This document shows, piece after piece, positions 44,304 through 52,436 of a stretch of 64,000 nt of DNA (position 1 is its first letter; the number at the start of each line of letters is the position of its first letter). The stretch is taken from contig NZ_JAIWJX010000002.1 of assembly GCF_023149135.1 (NCBI RefSeq), positions 3,720,001-3,784,000 on the forward strand, written 5' to 3'. The position numbers and the translations under genes were made by a program. The stretch is from Fictibacillus marinisediminis. GTDB taxonomy: Bacteria > Bacillota > Bacilli > Bacillales > Fictibacillaceae. Under the pieces are notes generated by a model. That model searched no databases. It was not told the DNA's origin and saw only the letters and a program-made list of their open reading frames with translations.

Positions 44304-46130
44304 TTAGACGTATTCTACTTCTTTGGATTCATAGCTTTGTTCGTTCGTCATGAACAGAAGCATTTTCTTCAGCTCTGCATCGCTGATGTCCATGGACCGG
44401 TTGATCAGCCTTTTGATCTGCGCCAGTTCGGCCTTCACCGATTTCCCGACGTAAATTTTCGGATAGATCTGTTCCGGATGTACTTCATTCTCATTGAGCA
44501 ATTCCTCGTACAGCTTTTCTCCTGGACGGATACCGGAATATTCAATGCCGATCTCTTCATTTTCAAAACCGGAATAGCGGATTAGATTTTTTGCCAGATC
44601 CACAATCTTTACCGGTTCCCCCATATCCAGTACAAAGATTTCACCTCCATTTGCCAGTGCACTTGCTTGGATCACAAGACGGGAAGCTTCCGGGATCGTC
44701 ATAAAATATCGCACCATCTCAGGGTGAGTTACGGTAACTGGGCCGCCGTTCTTAATCTGTTCTTTAAACAGAGGGATCACGCTTCCCCTGCTGCCTAATA
44801 CGTTTCCAAATCTCACCGCGACAAACCGGGTGGAGCTGATGGTATCCATATGCTGGACGATCTGCTCAGCGATTCGTTTGGTCGCTCCCATCACACTTGT
44901 AGGATTAACGGCTTTGTCCGTGGAAATCATGACAAACGTTTTCACATGGGCGGCCGAGGCAGCTTCGGCCACGTTTTTTGTCCCGATAATGTTATTCTTC
45001 ACAGCCGCTTCAGGATTCCGCTCCATGAGAGGGACATGCTTATGGGCCGCAGCATGGTAGACGACTTCCGGCTGAAATTGTTCCATGACCTCCACCATTT
45101 TTCCATAGTCCTGAATGTCTGCAATCACGGTTGGAAAATCGATATGTTTAAACCGCTGTTTAAGTTCCCGCTCGATCTTATAGATGCTGTACTCTCCATG
45201 ACCGAGCAATACAATCTGTGATGGATTGAACTGTGCAGCCTGGCGGCAAATCTCAGAGCCTATGGATCCGCCCGCACCTGTCACGAGCACTGTTCTCCCA
45301 TTGATTTTGTCAGCGATGGCATTCACATCAAGCTCGACCTCTTCCCTGCCGAGCAGGTCCTCGACGGAGACATCTTTTATGGAGCTGATGGATAGTTTCC
45401 CGAGCACCAGGTCTTCAATTTTAGGAAGAATCTGTACGTTTTCACATACAAGCTTTGCCTGTGTAATCACTTCCTTGGTCCTTTTGGGACAAGCAGATGG
45501 CATGGCGATAATGATATGTTCGATTTTGTTTTCCTTCACGATCGAGGATAGATCATCGACTGTTCCTTTCACATCGATTCCCGAGATCGCAAGGTTTTTT
45601 AGCTGAAGGTTATCGTCAGCAAACGCTACAGGGATCAGATCTGTCTGCTCTGTCGCTTTTAATTGCCGTGCCAGTATTCGTCCAGAATCCCCAGCGCCTA
45701 TGATCAGTGTCCTTTTTCCGGGAGTCCGCAGTTTGTTGTTCATCCTTTTCAGGCCTAAGGTAAAACGGCAGGCGAACCTGACACCGCCAAGAAAAAGAAT
45801 ATGCAGCATCCACGCAATGATTAAGGCGCGCTCGTAGACCGTGTGAAAAAATACAAGCTGGGTCATGACAGTCAGCAGGACGGAAGACGTGACGATAGTA
45901 AAGATACCTGCTAATTCTTCCATACTGGTATATCTCCAGGCACTCCGATAGATTCTGAAAACGTACGAAAATAAATGATGGCTTCCCAACAGAACTAAAG
46001 AACTTACAGCAATGATTAAATTGACCTTTGCGGCATAGGGATTGAGGAAAAAGTGAGATAAATAAATGGAAAGGAGAACGATAAGCGAGTCAATAGTAAT
46101 CAAGAAAGTGAATCGGCTTTTATAACTCAT
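44304..46130 (-). CDS. UDP-GlcNAc 4,6-dehydratase, membrane-bound (PglF/EpsC/CapD-like)
   Basis: 608 residues. Four N-terminal membrane helices (about 8-125), a first Rossmann domain (TLIIGAGDSGRILARQL, about 140) and the catalytic SDR domain from about 280: VTGAGGSIGSEICRQ (NAD binding), AAAHKHVPLMERNP, ISTDKAVNPTSVMGATKR with the Thr-Asp-Lys and Met/Lys pattern of inverting/retaining dehydratases, and VRFGNVLGSRGSVIPLF. It makes UDP-4-keto-6-deoxy-GlcNAc, first step of diacetylbacillosamine synthesis, continued by the PglE- and PglD-like enzymes here. Confidence 0.92.
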   Translation of the reverse strand: MSYKSRFTFLITIDSLIVLLSIYLSHFFLNPYAAKVNLIIAVSSLVLLGSHHLFSYVFRIYRSAWRYTSMEELAGIFTIVTSSVLLTVMTQLVFFHTVYERALIIAWMLHILFLGGVRFACRFTLGLKRMNNKLRTPGKRTLIIGAGDSGRILARQLKATEQTDLIPVAFADDNLQLKNLAISGIDVKGTVDDLSSIVKENKIEHIIIAMPSACPKRTKEVITQAKLVCENVQILPKIEDLVLGKLSISSIKDVSVEDLLGREEVELDVNAIADKINGRTVLVTGAGGSIGSEICRQAAQFNPSQIVLLGHGEYSIYKIERELKQRFKHIDFPTVIADIQDYGKMVEVMEQFQPEVVYHAAAHKHVPLMERNPEAAVKNNIIGTKNVAEAASAAHVKTFVMISTDKAVNPTSVMGATKRIAEQIVQHMDTISSTRFVAVRFGNVLGSRGSVIPLFKEQIKNGGPVTVTHPEMVRYFMTIPEASRLVIQASALANGGEIFVLDMGEPVKIVDLAKNLIRYSGFENEEIGIEYSGIRPGEKLYEELLNENEVHPEQIYPKIYVGKSVKAELAQIKRLINRSMDISDAELKKMLLFMTNEQSYESKEVEYV

Positions 46131-46179
46131 TTCAATTTCCCCTGTTATTAAATTTTTTCTTCCTTAAAATTTATATTGT

Positions 46180-46941
46180 TTAAAAAATACCCATAAGCCT
46201 TCTCTTCCTGATCGGAACAGGCAACTCGGAATAGATCGCACTGCCTTCCGTTAATGAATAGGCATTCTCCTGGAAATACAGGGCTTTGCTGCTGCCAAAC
46301 TGCCTGGATATTTCATCGTACGCCTCTCTTAGGCAAAACCTTCTCGAAGAAATGTTATGGGCATCAGAGGCAATGAAATGTGTAAGGTCGTGACTGATCA
46401 GTTCCTGCGTGTACGATTTGGTCTTTTTACCGAAATCTCCCAACAAACTTCCGGCAGTAACCTGAGTCAATGCCCCTTGTTCCACAAACTCATAAAGCAA
46501 TTCGGGATTTTCCAGCAGTTCTGTGTTCCGCTCTGGATGAACGATGACAGGTACATAACCTTTGACCAGCATTTCATGGAACAGCTCGTGCGTATAGTTA
46601 GGCACCCTTGTGAAAGAAAACTCGATGAACAGATATCGCCCTGTTTGATTTAAAGACAGAAGCTGCTCCAAATCCTGTACCATGCTGCGATAGATTCTGA
46701 TCTCCTGGCCCGGCAGGACAGTTAATGGGAGTCCTTCCTCTGTTAAACGAGTGTTTAAGCGGTACACCTGTTCCAATATGGAAGATTTTTCGTTTTCAAA
46801 GGTCCCGTTTCGGTGATGAGGTGTGGCGATCACATGTGTGATGCCCTGGTCCAAAGCGTCTCGGGCCATATCGAGACTTGCTTCAATATCAGGTGCTCCG
46901 TCATCAATTCCCGGCAGTATGTGTGAATGGATATCAATCAT
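46180..46941 (-). CDS. Protein-tyrosine phosphatase, PHP type (CpsB/YwqE-like)
   Basis: 253 residues from ATG 46941, which has GAGGAGG five bases upstream; a longer frame to 47022 overlaps the kinase gene and adds no conserved sequence. Metal-binding PHP motifs: MIDIHSHILPGIDDG, ATPHHRNG, FEFS region with Glu, VHPERN and SDAHN. CpsB enzymes use manganese to dephosphorylate the tyrosine cluster of the partner kinase and so set polymer length and output. Lies just after the kinase gene, as in cps and ywq operons. Confidence 0.9.
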   Translation of the reverse strand: MIDIHSHILPGIDDGAPDIEASLDMARDALDQGITHVIATPHHRNGTFENEKSSILEQVYRLNTRLTEEGLPLTVLPGQEIRIYRSMVQDLEQLLSLNQTGRYLFIEFSFTRVPNYTHELFHEMLVKGYVPVIVHPERNTELLENPELLYEFVEQGALTQVTAGSLLGDFGKKTKSYTQELISHDLTHFIASDAHNISSRRFCLREAYDEISRQFGSSKALYFQENAYSLTEGSAIYSELPVPIRKRRLMGIF

Positions 46942-46963
46942 GGTGCCCTCCTCTAGCTGCAGT

Positions 46964-47662
46964 TTATCCTCCGTAATAATACAGCTGTTCTTTTCTTTGC
47001 TGACCATTGAGCACGGCGCCAAGCATTCTGGATTTGGCTTTTTTCAGCTGCTCGTTGGCTTTTGCGGCTGCCTCTTTTTCAGTGATACCGCTGGCCACCA
47101 CCAGAAGGCAGCCATCACATTTACTCGCAAGAATCTGTGCATCTGTCACTAAGAGAACAGGGGGTGTGTCGAAAATAATGTAGTCAAAGCTTTCTTTTAC
47201 GTCGGCAATCAAAGACTCCATCGCGAGAGATGCCAGCAATTCAGACGGATTGGGCGGAATCGGTCCGCATGTCAGCACTGAAAGTCCGGGAATGGCCGAT
47301 TCCTGAAATGCGCGTTCTAAGGCTATTTCCTTCGTTAGGACGGTGGTTAGTCCATGGAGGTTAGAAAGCTGAAAGGTATAATGGACTGTTGGCTTTCTGA
47401 GATCAGTGTCAACAAGCAATACTTTTTTTCCTTGCTGTGCAAGCACCACTGCTAAATTAGCTGCAGTTGTCGACTTCCCTTCTTCCTTTCCAGGAGAAGT
47501 AAGCATGATCGTCTGGCACTTCTGATCGATAGACGAAAACTGAATGTTGCTTCGGATTGTCCGATATTGTTCAGAAACAGGGGATTTCGGGTTTTGCTGC
47601 GTGATCAGGCTGCGTGACAGGTTCTTTAGGCTGCTCTTCAGTTTACGACTCAACCGTCTCAC
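46964..47662 (-). CDS. Bacterial tyrosine kinase (BY-kinase, CpsD/EpsB/PtkA-like)
   Basis: 232 residues. Walker A in SPGKEEGKSTTAANLA (about 57), Walker A' VLLVDTDLRKP (about 85), Walker B region YIIFDTPPVL, and a C-terminal tyrosine cluster LYYYGG as the autophosphorylation site. This cytosolic half needs the membrane modulator encoded upstream for activity; the two genes overlap by 20 bases. It controls exopolysaccharide assembly by reversible phosphorylation. Confidence 0.92.
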   Translation of the reverse strand: MRRLSRKLKSSLKNLSRSLITQQNPKSPVSEQYRTIRSNIQFSSIDQKCQTIMLTSPGKEEGKSTTAANLAVVLAQQGKKVLLVDTDLRKPTVHYTFQLSNLHGLTTVLTKEIALERAFQESAIPGLSVLTCGPIPPNPSELLASLAMESLIADVKESFDYIIFDTPPVLLVTDAQILASKCDGCLLVVASGITEKEAAAKANEQLKKAKSRMLGAVLNGQQRKEQLYYYGG

Positions 47663-48380
47663 TCCTTACTCCGTTTGGCGTGACTGGTGCTGAAGCCTTC
47701 GTTTCTTTGACGGTATCCATCTTCGGTATGGCTCCAAGCACCGGCAGTCCCGTTACGATTTGAACATCCTCTTCCGTTTTGATGGTGTTGTCCAGATATT
47801 CAAGAAGGAATGCCAAGCCTGCTCCGATCATTAACCCGATGACTAAGCCAATCGCAATGTTCAAAATTGGACGGGGAGCGACAGGCACTGGATTTTCATC
47901 AGCTTTGGATAAGATACTGACATTATCAACATTCATGATATGCGGTATTTCTTTTTGGAAGATACCGGCGATCGTATTGGAAATTTTAGCTGCCTCTGCA
48001 GGATCACTGTCTTTAACTGTAATTGAAAACACTTGAGAATTTTCCTGGCTGTTCACACTGACTTTGTTGTTCAGCTCATTGATGCCTCCGTCAATGTTCA
48101 GCTCATCCGCTGCTTTTTCAAGGATCGCCGGACTTTTAATAATGACGCTGTACGTATTGATCATTTCAACATTGGTGCGTACGGCGTTAACATCAAACGG
48201 CTTGGCATCCTGCTTCTCTTCATTCACTAAAATTTGTGCAGATGACTGATAGGTTGGATCCATCACATAATATGAAACAGCCCCTGCAATTCCGGCAAGA
48301 ACCAGTGCAGACAAAATAATAAGCATATACCTTCTTTTCAAGATAAGCATGATATCTCGTAAACTGATTGTCTCTTCCAT
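47643..48380 (-). CDS. Polysaccharide co-polymerase / kinase modulator (Wzz, TkmA/EpsA-like)
   Basis: 245 residues with two membrane helices (about 17-38 and 172-194) around an extracellular Wzz domain (PTYQSSAQILVNEEKQ...), and a cytosolic C-terminal tail that activates the kinase. The Pro-rich PVPVAPRPILN before helix 2 is the usual PCP2 motif. First gene of the operon, with AGGAGG before ATG; the operon promoter should lie in 48381-48540. Confidence 0.9.
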   Translation of the reverse strand: MEETISLRDIMLILKRRYMLIILSALVLAGIAGAVSYYVMDPTYQSSAQILVNEEKQDAKPFDVNAVRTNVEMINTYSVIIKSPAILEKAADELNIDGGINELNNKVSVNSQENSQVFSITVKDSDPAEAAKISNTIAGIFQKEIPHIMNVDNVSILSKADENPVPVAPRPILNIAIGLVIGLMIGAGLAFLLEYLDNTIKTEEDVQIVTGLPVLGAIPKMDTVKETKASAPVTPNGVRSETVES

Positions 48381-48856
48381 CTAGACCTCCTATTTTTCAA
48401 TCGTTGAAAATTTCAAATTGAGTATAGCAGGAAAAGATGTCGATAAAACGGGACTATAGTTGAACTCTGGCGAACATTTACAATTATTTAATAACATGAC
48501 ATTTTATGCACTTTTATTCCGTTAACTTCCATTTCAGTTCAGTGTATATAGGATGTTTTTATGTGAGGAGGTTTGGATAGATTTGAGGTTGTCTTTGATT
48601 AAATGCAGTAAGGGAAAAAGGGATTTCAAGAGGAGGGTCATAGGAGCAAAACGCACAGCTTTGTTTAAGGAAACAACAACCATTCCCTGCATTTTGAAGT
48701 AAACCCTCTTAATGTATACTTTACAAATTTTACATAAACCGGTTCTAACTGCCTGTATCTTTTTAACTAAAACTTTTTTATTTCGTGTTGAATCGTGGAA
48801 TAAAAGAGAAAAAAAAGTGGTGCCAGGCACCCGCAATTTGCGGTGCCTGGCACCAT
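48381..48856. other. Upstream region of the exopolysaccharide operon
   Basis: About 475 bases. On the minus strand two -10-like hexamers occur (TATAGT near 48455 and TATACT near 48424) but neither has a good -35 at 17 bases. A TGTCGAT sequence at 48438-48444, one base off a Spo0A box, lies here. The far end carries repeat copy 6. No gene is supported. Confidence 0.4.
48819..48854. repeat. Nested palindromic repeat, copy 6 (short form)
   Basis: Arms GGTGCCAGGCACC and GGTGCCTGGCACC are intact, but the central 14-base ACTTGTGT-type palindrome is missing, leaving CGCAATTTGC between the arms. It looks like a natural internal deletion of the family. Confidence 0.9.
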
Positions 48857-49621
48857 TTATAAAAACATATACCCCAAAATCTCCGGCAGGCGTTTTCTCC
48901 AATCGGCTTCGTTATGTATGCCGCCTTCGACTACGTCATAGCGGCAGTCACTCACCTTATCCTTCATGATCTCGTACACCCGGTCGCTTGAATCGATATA
49001 CATCTGGTTATTTACATTTCCGGAGTCTTCCTTTGTACCAACGTCCATGTAGAATTTTTTCACGCTGGAAAGGTCGCTGTCCCGGATCAGCTCTTCAATC
49101 TCCTGCTGGTTGAACCAATAGGCAGACGAAACAGAAGCTACCCGAGTGAAAATGAGCGGATAGGCGCAGGCTGCGTATGTCGAGATCAGACCGCCCATCG
49201 AGCTTCCCGCCATCAGCGTGTCATTGCGCTGGGTACGGTATTTTTGATCGATCAGGGGCTTGAGTTCATGTACGATATAATCGATGTATTTTTCACCCCC
49301 GCCGCCGTAAGCATTTTTATCCAGGTTCAGCTTGTCTGCAATGCCGGCATTCTCCCATGGACCGTACTCATCCAGACGGTCAGTTCCATCCGCACAATCA
49401 ATACCGACGACAATCAGCTCAAGACCGCTTTCTTCTATATAATCCTTTACACCCCAGGATGTGCCGAAGCTCGCATCCTCATCACGGTACAGGTTCTGTC
49501 CGTCATGCATATACAGGACTGGATATGTTTTTCCGCTAGTTTCATAACCATTCGGCAGGCAGACCCTTACCTTCCGTTTCCTCTGAAATGGCGTGATGAC
49601 AACTTCGAACGTATCGATCAT
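48857..49621 (-). CDS. Alpha/beta-hydrolase esterase (Fes/IroE/YbbA-like)
   Basis: 254 residues from ATG 49621, which has GGGAGAG eight bases upstream; an ATG at 49636 overlaps that site. Esterase D/siderophore-esterase fold: PVLYMHDGQNLYRDEDASFG, the nucleophile in AGSSMGGLIS, Asp and the final His in VEGGIHNEADW. Related proteins include S-formylglutathione hydrolases and the Bacillus YbbA trilactone hydrolase. No siderophore genes are nearby in this window, so the substrate is open. No signal peptide. Confidence 0.85.
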   Translation of the reverse strand: MIDTFEVVITPFQRKRKVRVCLPNGYETSGKTYPVLYMHDGQNLYRDEDASFGTSWGVKDYIEESGLELIVVGIDCADGTDRLDEYGPWENAGIADKLNLDKNAYGGGGEKYIDYIVHELKPLIDQKYRTQRNDTLMAGSSMGGLISTYAACAYPLIFTRVASVSSAYWFNQQEIEELIRDSDLSSVKKFYMDVGTKEDSGNVNNQMYIDSSDRVYEIMKDKVSDCRYDVVEGGIHNEADWRKRLPEILGYMFL

Positions 49622-49690
49622 TTTCCACTCTCCCATTCTATCGGTTTTCTTACATCATGACGGAATGAGAGCGGAAATTGCAAACCTTTT

Positions 49691-50902
49691 TTAGTGGGCT
49701 GGTTTCTTTTTGTTTTGATAAGGAAACGCAGCAACTGTGTTTTTGTGAAGAGGTGTTAAAGGCTTATCTTTATCCAAAGCATCTTCATGAACCGGGTTTC
49801 GCTTCATGTTCACAAACGCGGAAACGTTCGTCAGAATCCCCATTGAGAACATGATGACCAGAAGTGATGACCCGCCATAGCTTAGAAAAGGCAGTGGAAC
49901 ACCGGTAACTGGCAGGAGCCCTGTGGCAGCGCCAAGATTAATGAACGATTGGATCCCGATCATACTGGCCACTCCGAACGCCAGCAGCCGGCCGAATGTA
50001 TCTTTACAGCGCAGGCCAATGATAAATCCTCTGATCACGATGTAAAATAATCCTGTAATTGAGGCCAGAGCACCAGCAAATCCAAACTCCTCCGAGACGT
50101 TGGCGATGATGAAATCTGTCTGTCCCTCTGGCAGGTATCCATACTTTGTACGCCCGTTCCCGAGCCCTACCCCTTCCATTCCTCCAGCAGAAATGGCGAC
50201 ATAGGAATTGATAAGCTGATAGCCCTCTTTCTGGTGTTCAAATGGTGAGTAGGCTCCCTTAAAACGGGAAAGCTGTTCATCACTCGCCACAAACATGAAG
50301 AAAACAATCATCAGTACTGCCGACGATACCGAAAGAATCGCAACATGGCGAAAGCGTATCTTCGCACAAACCAGGATACATGCCGCAATGGAAACCAGGA
50401 TGAGCATCGAACCGAAGTCAGGCTGCATGAGAATAAGGAAGGCAATAAGCCCAACGACAACTAACGGTGGTGCAATGGCCTTGTTAAAGTCGGAAATGTA
50501 GGATTGTTTCTTCGATAAAATCGATGCCAAGTAGATGATGATCGCGATTTTTGCCGCTTCAGCCGGCTGGAGATTAAACCCTCCCAGACTGATCCACGAT
50601 TGCGCATTATTAACGACCTTTCCCAAAACAAAAACAAGAATTAATAGAAAGACCGTCACCGTAATTAATAGTTTTGTTAGTTTCATATACGCTTTGTATG
50701 GAAAGATAGAGGAGAGACAAAAAACCACAAAACCTCCGAGTACAAAAATGAGCTGCCGATTAAAGAAGAAATCAGCTTCTCTACCATAATTAAATGCGAC
50801 CCAATAGCTGCTGCTATAGATCATGACTAAACCAAATATACATAAGCCGGCAGTGGCCACTACTAAACTATAATCCATATTCTTTATTAATTTTTTCAGC
50901 AT
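49691..50902 (-). CDS. ftsW: FtsW-family lipid II polymerase / SEDS protein
   Basis: 403 residues from ATG 50902 (a GTG at 50917 is in frame but overlaps the ribosome-binding site). Ten membrane helices. It begins MLKKLIKNMDYSLVVATAGLCIFGLVMIYSSS, as in Bacillus FtsW, and contains GGFNLQPAEAAKI, the catalytic-Asp loop GYGNGRTKYGYLPEGQTDFI-type segment (here GLGNGRTKYGYLPEGQTDFI) and LPVTGVPLPFLSYGGSSLL. SEDS proteins polymerise glycan strands with a class B PBP. The lone setting, without division genes, suggests a second copy rather than the main cell-division FtsW. The C-terminal tail is polar and cytosolic. Confidence 0.88.
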   Translation of the reverse strand: MLKKLIKNMDYSLVVATAGLCIFGLVMIYSSSYWVAFNYGREADFFFNRQLIFVLGGFVVFCLSSIFPYKAYMKLTKLLITVTVFLLILVFVLGKVVNNAQSWISLGGFNLQPAEAAKIAIIIYLASILSKKQSYISDFNKAIAPPLVVVGLIAFLILMQPDFGSMLILVSIAACILVCAKIRFRHVAILSVSSAVLMIVFFMFVASDEQLSRFKGAYSPFEHQKEGYQLINSYVAISAGGMEGVGLGNGRTKYGYLPEGQTDFIIANVSEEFGFAGALASITGLFYIVIRGFIIGLRCKDTFGRLLAFGVASMIGIQSFINLGAATGLLPVTGVPLPFLSYGGSSLLVIMFSMGILTNVSAFVNMKRNPVHEDALDKDKPLTPLHKNTVAAFPYQNKKKPAH

Positions 50903-50995
50903 AATTTGATCACCCACTCTTATTCTACTCTATATTGGAACATCTTGGATGATAAATTATGCGACAAAATCGCGACATTATCCTCCGAACCGGAC

Positions 50996-51028
50996 AAAAA
51001 CAGACAGCGTTCACTGCTGCCTGTTTTT
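50996..51028. terminator. Bidirectional Rho-independent terminator
   Basis: AAAAACAG-A-CAGC pairs with GCTG-C-CTGTTTTT around GTTCACT, with T-runs on both strands. It insulates the ftsW-type gene on the minus strand from the small gene on the plus strand. Confidence 0.7.
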
Positions 51029-51164
51029 TTTTAACTATCCATTTAATAGAAGCTATTTTACAACTCCTCTATTAATTTTACTTTTTTGTAACAGCCCCTC
51101 CACAGGCAGGACTCTCAATACTATTGCAGAAAATAATAACCATAAAGCTATGGGGGTGCGATTC

Positions 51165-51365
51165 TTGAACAAAGACACGTTTGATCTCTTTTTAGTAGAA
51201 GCTTCAACAGACCAAAAACGGCAGCGGGCGGTTTACACGGTCTCCTCTGTCCAGGAAGCCTATGATAAATTCATGGGAGAACTCAAAGCCAACCCAGAGA
51301 TAAACCAAAAATTAAAATCACTCACCATCAAAAGCGGAACGGTCTCGTATGATATTTTCAAGTAA
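51165..51365 (+). CDS. Small cytosolic protein of unknown function
   Basis: 66 residues starting at TTG 51165 behind GGGGGTG; longer starts ignore that site and cross the terminator at 50996. The sequence NKDTFDLFLVEASTDQKRQRAVYTVSSVQEAYDKFMGELK is well-behaved and soluble. No family recognised. It ends in front of a strong terminator. Confidence 0.6.
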   Translation: MNKDTFDLFLVEASTDQKRQRAVYTVSSVQEAYDKFMGELKANPEINQKLKSLTIKSGTVSYDIFK

Positions 51366-51376
51366 TAGATTTAAAT

Positions 51377-51413
51377 TAAGAATCCCTCTCCTTTTATAGG
51401 AGGGGGATTCTTA
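51377..51413 (+). terminator. Rho-independent terminator
   Basis: 15-bp stem TAAGAATCCCTCTCC / GGAGGGGGATTCTTA with one mismatch, 12 bases after the stop of the small gene, running directly into repeat copy 7. Confidence 0.75.
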
Positions 51414-51417
51414 ATTT

Positions 51418-51467
51418 GGTGCCAGGCACCGCGATTACACACTTGTGTAATTGAGGTGCCTGGCACC
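51418..51467. repeat. Nested palindromic repeat, copy 7
   Basis: Full-length copy (GGTGCCAGGCACC and GGTGCCTGGCACC arms, TTACACACTTGTGTAA centre). It overlaps the 3' end of the next minus-strand gene and provides its stop codon. Confidence 0.9.
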
Positions 51468-51803
51468 CTTAAAAGAATGGCACTTCATTTTCTTTTGTTC
51501 TAACCCATCTAATCCCTGCCATGATCCAGTCAGTGTTATGCGGCCATCCGGAAGCCATTCCGGCACCAGCCTTCCTACACCTCCCCGCAGTTCGTTGTGC
51601 TTGTTCACATGATGGTATTTAAAATGAAGCTCTCCTTCATTATCAACCATGCCGACCAATCTCCCGCATTGAATGCCATCTCCGGTATAAGTGGCACGAA
51701 CGATCAAACCTTCCTGAATGCAGGTAAAGTAAATAGGTGAACGTTCATGTTGAACATCTTGTTCCGGCACAGACACAAATACTTGATTGTGATAGGTAGC
51801 CAT
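51435..51803 (-). CDS. Conserved small protein, often labelled n-acetylglutamate synthase-like
   Basis: 122 residues, all-beta pattern: YHNQVFVSVPE, YFTCIQEGLIVRATYTGDGIQCGRLVGMVDNEGELHFKYHHVN, RLVPEWLPDGRITLTGSWQGLDG. This matches a common Firmicutes family that databases label as n-acetylglutamate synthase without good reason; the true role is unknown. The last 11 residues (KGARHLNYTSV) are encoded by repeat copy 7, so the original C-terminus was probably replaced. Start ATG is clear, with AAAGGAGAGG upstream. Confidence 0.75.
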   Translation of the reverse strand: MATYHNQVFVSVPEQDVQHERSPIYFTCIQEGLIVRATYTGDGIQCGRLVGMVDNEGELHFKYHHVNKHNELRGGVGRLVPEWLPDGRITLTGSWQGLDGLEQKKMKCHSFKGARHLNYTSV

Positions 51804-52107
51804 TGGTTTACACGCCTCTCCTTTTTATTTACAACAGGCTTGTAGTACATATCTTTATGCAACTATACGGAAAAATGGCTATAGAAAATAGAAATTCGTA
51901 ATATTTTCTAACAGGGAATTTTTCATGGGTTCCTTTTAGGTTTAGATTAGTCTATTTTTGTTAAAAAACATGTCGCAGATGGTTGCAATCTATGTCTACA
52001 TTTATTTTTCCATCGCCTACATTTATGTTTATCCGCCAAACGTTGAATCTAAACGACAGATCACCTCATATTTCCCGGAAAATAATCGACACCATCAATC
52101 TTTCTTC

Positions 52108-52209
52108 TTAACGTGAACAGCCTGAGCAACCTTTACCACCAAACGTAATAACGGTTATCGGTTTACGCAATTCCTGCTGTTTTCGCGCATCGCTGCATCT
52201 AATTCGCAA
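52108..52209 (-). CDS. Candidate 33-residue peptide with terminal CxxC
   Basis: Frame starting at TTG (52209) behind GGGGGTGAT, reading MRIRCSDARKQQELRKPI then TVITFGGKGCSGCSR. A doubled TTG and in-frame GTG/ATG lie upstream, but only the TTG pair is properly spaced from the purine-rich site. It is basic, with a hydrophobic middle and the end GGKGCSGCSR. No family is recognised and no processing enzymes are adjacent, so a RiPP precursor is not supported. It may be a small metal-binding or membrane-adjacent peptide, or chance. Confidence 0.4.
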   Translation of the reverse strand: MRIRCSDARKQQELRKPITVITFGGKGCSGCSR

Positions 52210-52319
52210 CAAATTTATCACCCCCATGTAAACTATGATGATTTCAAAGGAATGCCTGTACTTGAGGCTTATTTTTCTTTATAAAAGGCTGTTGTCGTAA
52301 CCTTTGTTGCTCTTGAGTG

Positions 52320-52436
52320 GTTGATTTCCGCTTCAGGAGGCTCGCTTTCCGCGGGGCGTGCGCTGAGCCCCTCGGCGCAAGCGCCTACGTGTCTCACCTG
52401 TCCCGCTGGAGTCTCGCACCTTGCACTCCAATCAAC
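52320..52436. repeat. MITE-like repeat with GTTGATT/AATCAAC ends
   Basis: 117 bases, much more GC-rich than its surroundings, starting GTTGATTTCCGCTTCAGG and ending CACTCCAATCAAC. The ends are inverted repeats and the inside can fold (CCTCGGCGCAAGCGCC). It resembles a repeat common in Bacillus, Geobacillus and Oceanobacillus genomes with TTTCCGCGGG cores. No coding sequence. Confidence 0.6.

Noticed and set aside
48534..48902. 122-codon minus-strand frame upstream of the exopolysaccharide operon
   Set aside because: It runs through the palindromic repeat and the end of the esterase gene in another frame, and has no ribosome-binding site or protein-like pattern.
50949..51164. Extended N-terminus of the small gene at 51165
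   Set aside because: It would cross a strong terminator hairpin, and a good GGGGGTG lies just before the TTG at 51165.
25366..51467. CRISPR array made from the repeated palindromes
   Set aside because: Copies are kilobases apart and each is its own palindrome; there are no regular spacers and no cas genes.
52108..52209. RiPP (lanthipeptide or sactipeptide) precursor
   Set aside because: No modification enzyme, transporter or protease gene is adjacent, so the Cys-containing peptide is listed only as a candidate small gene.
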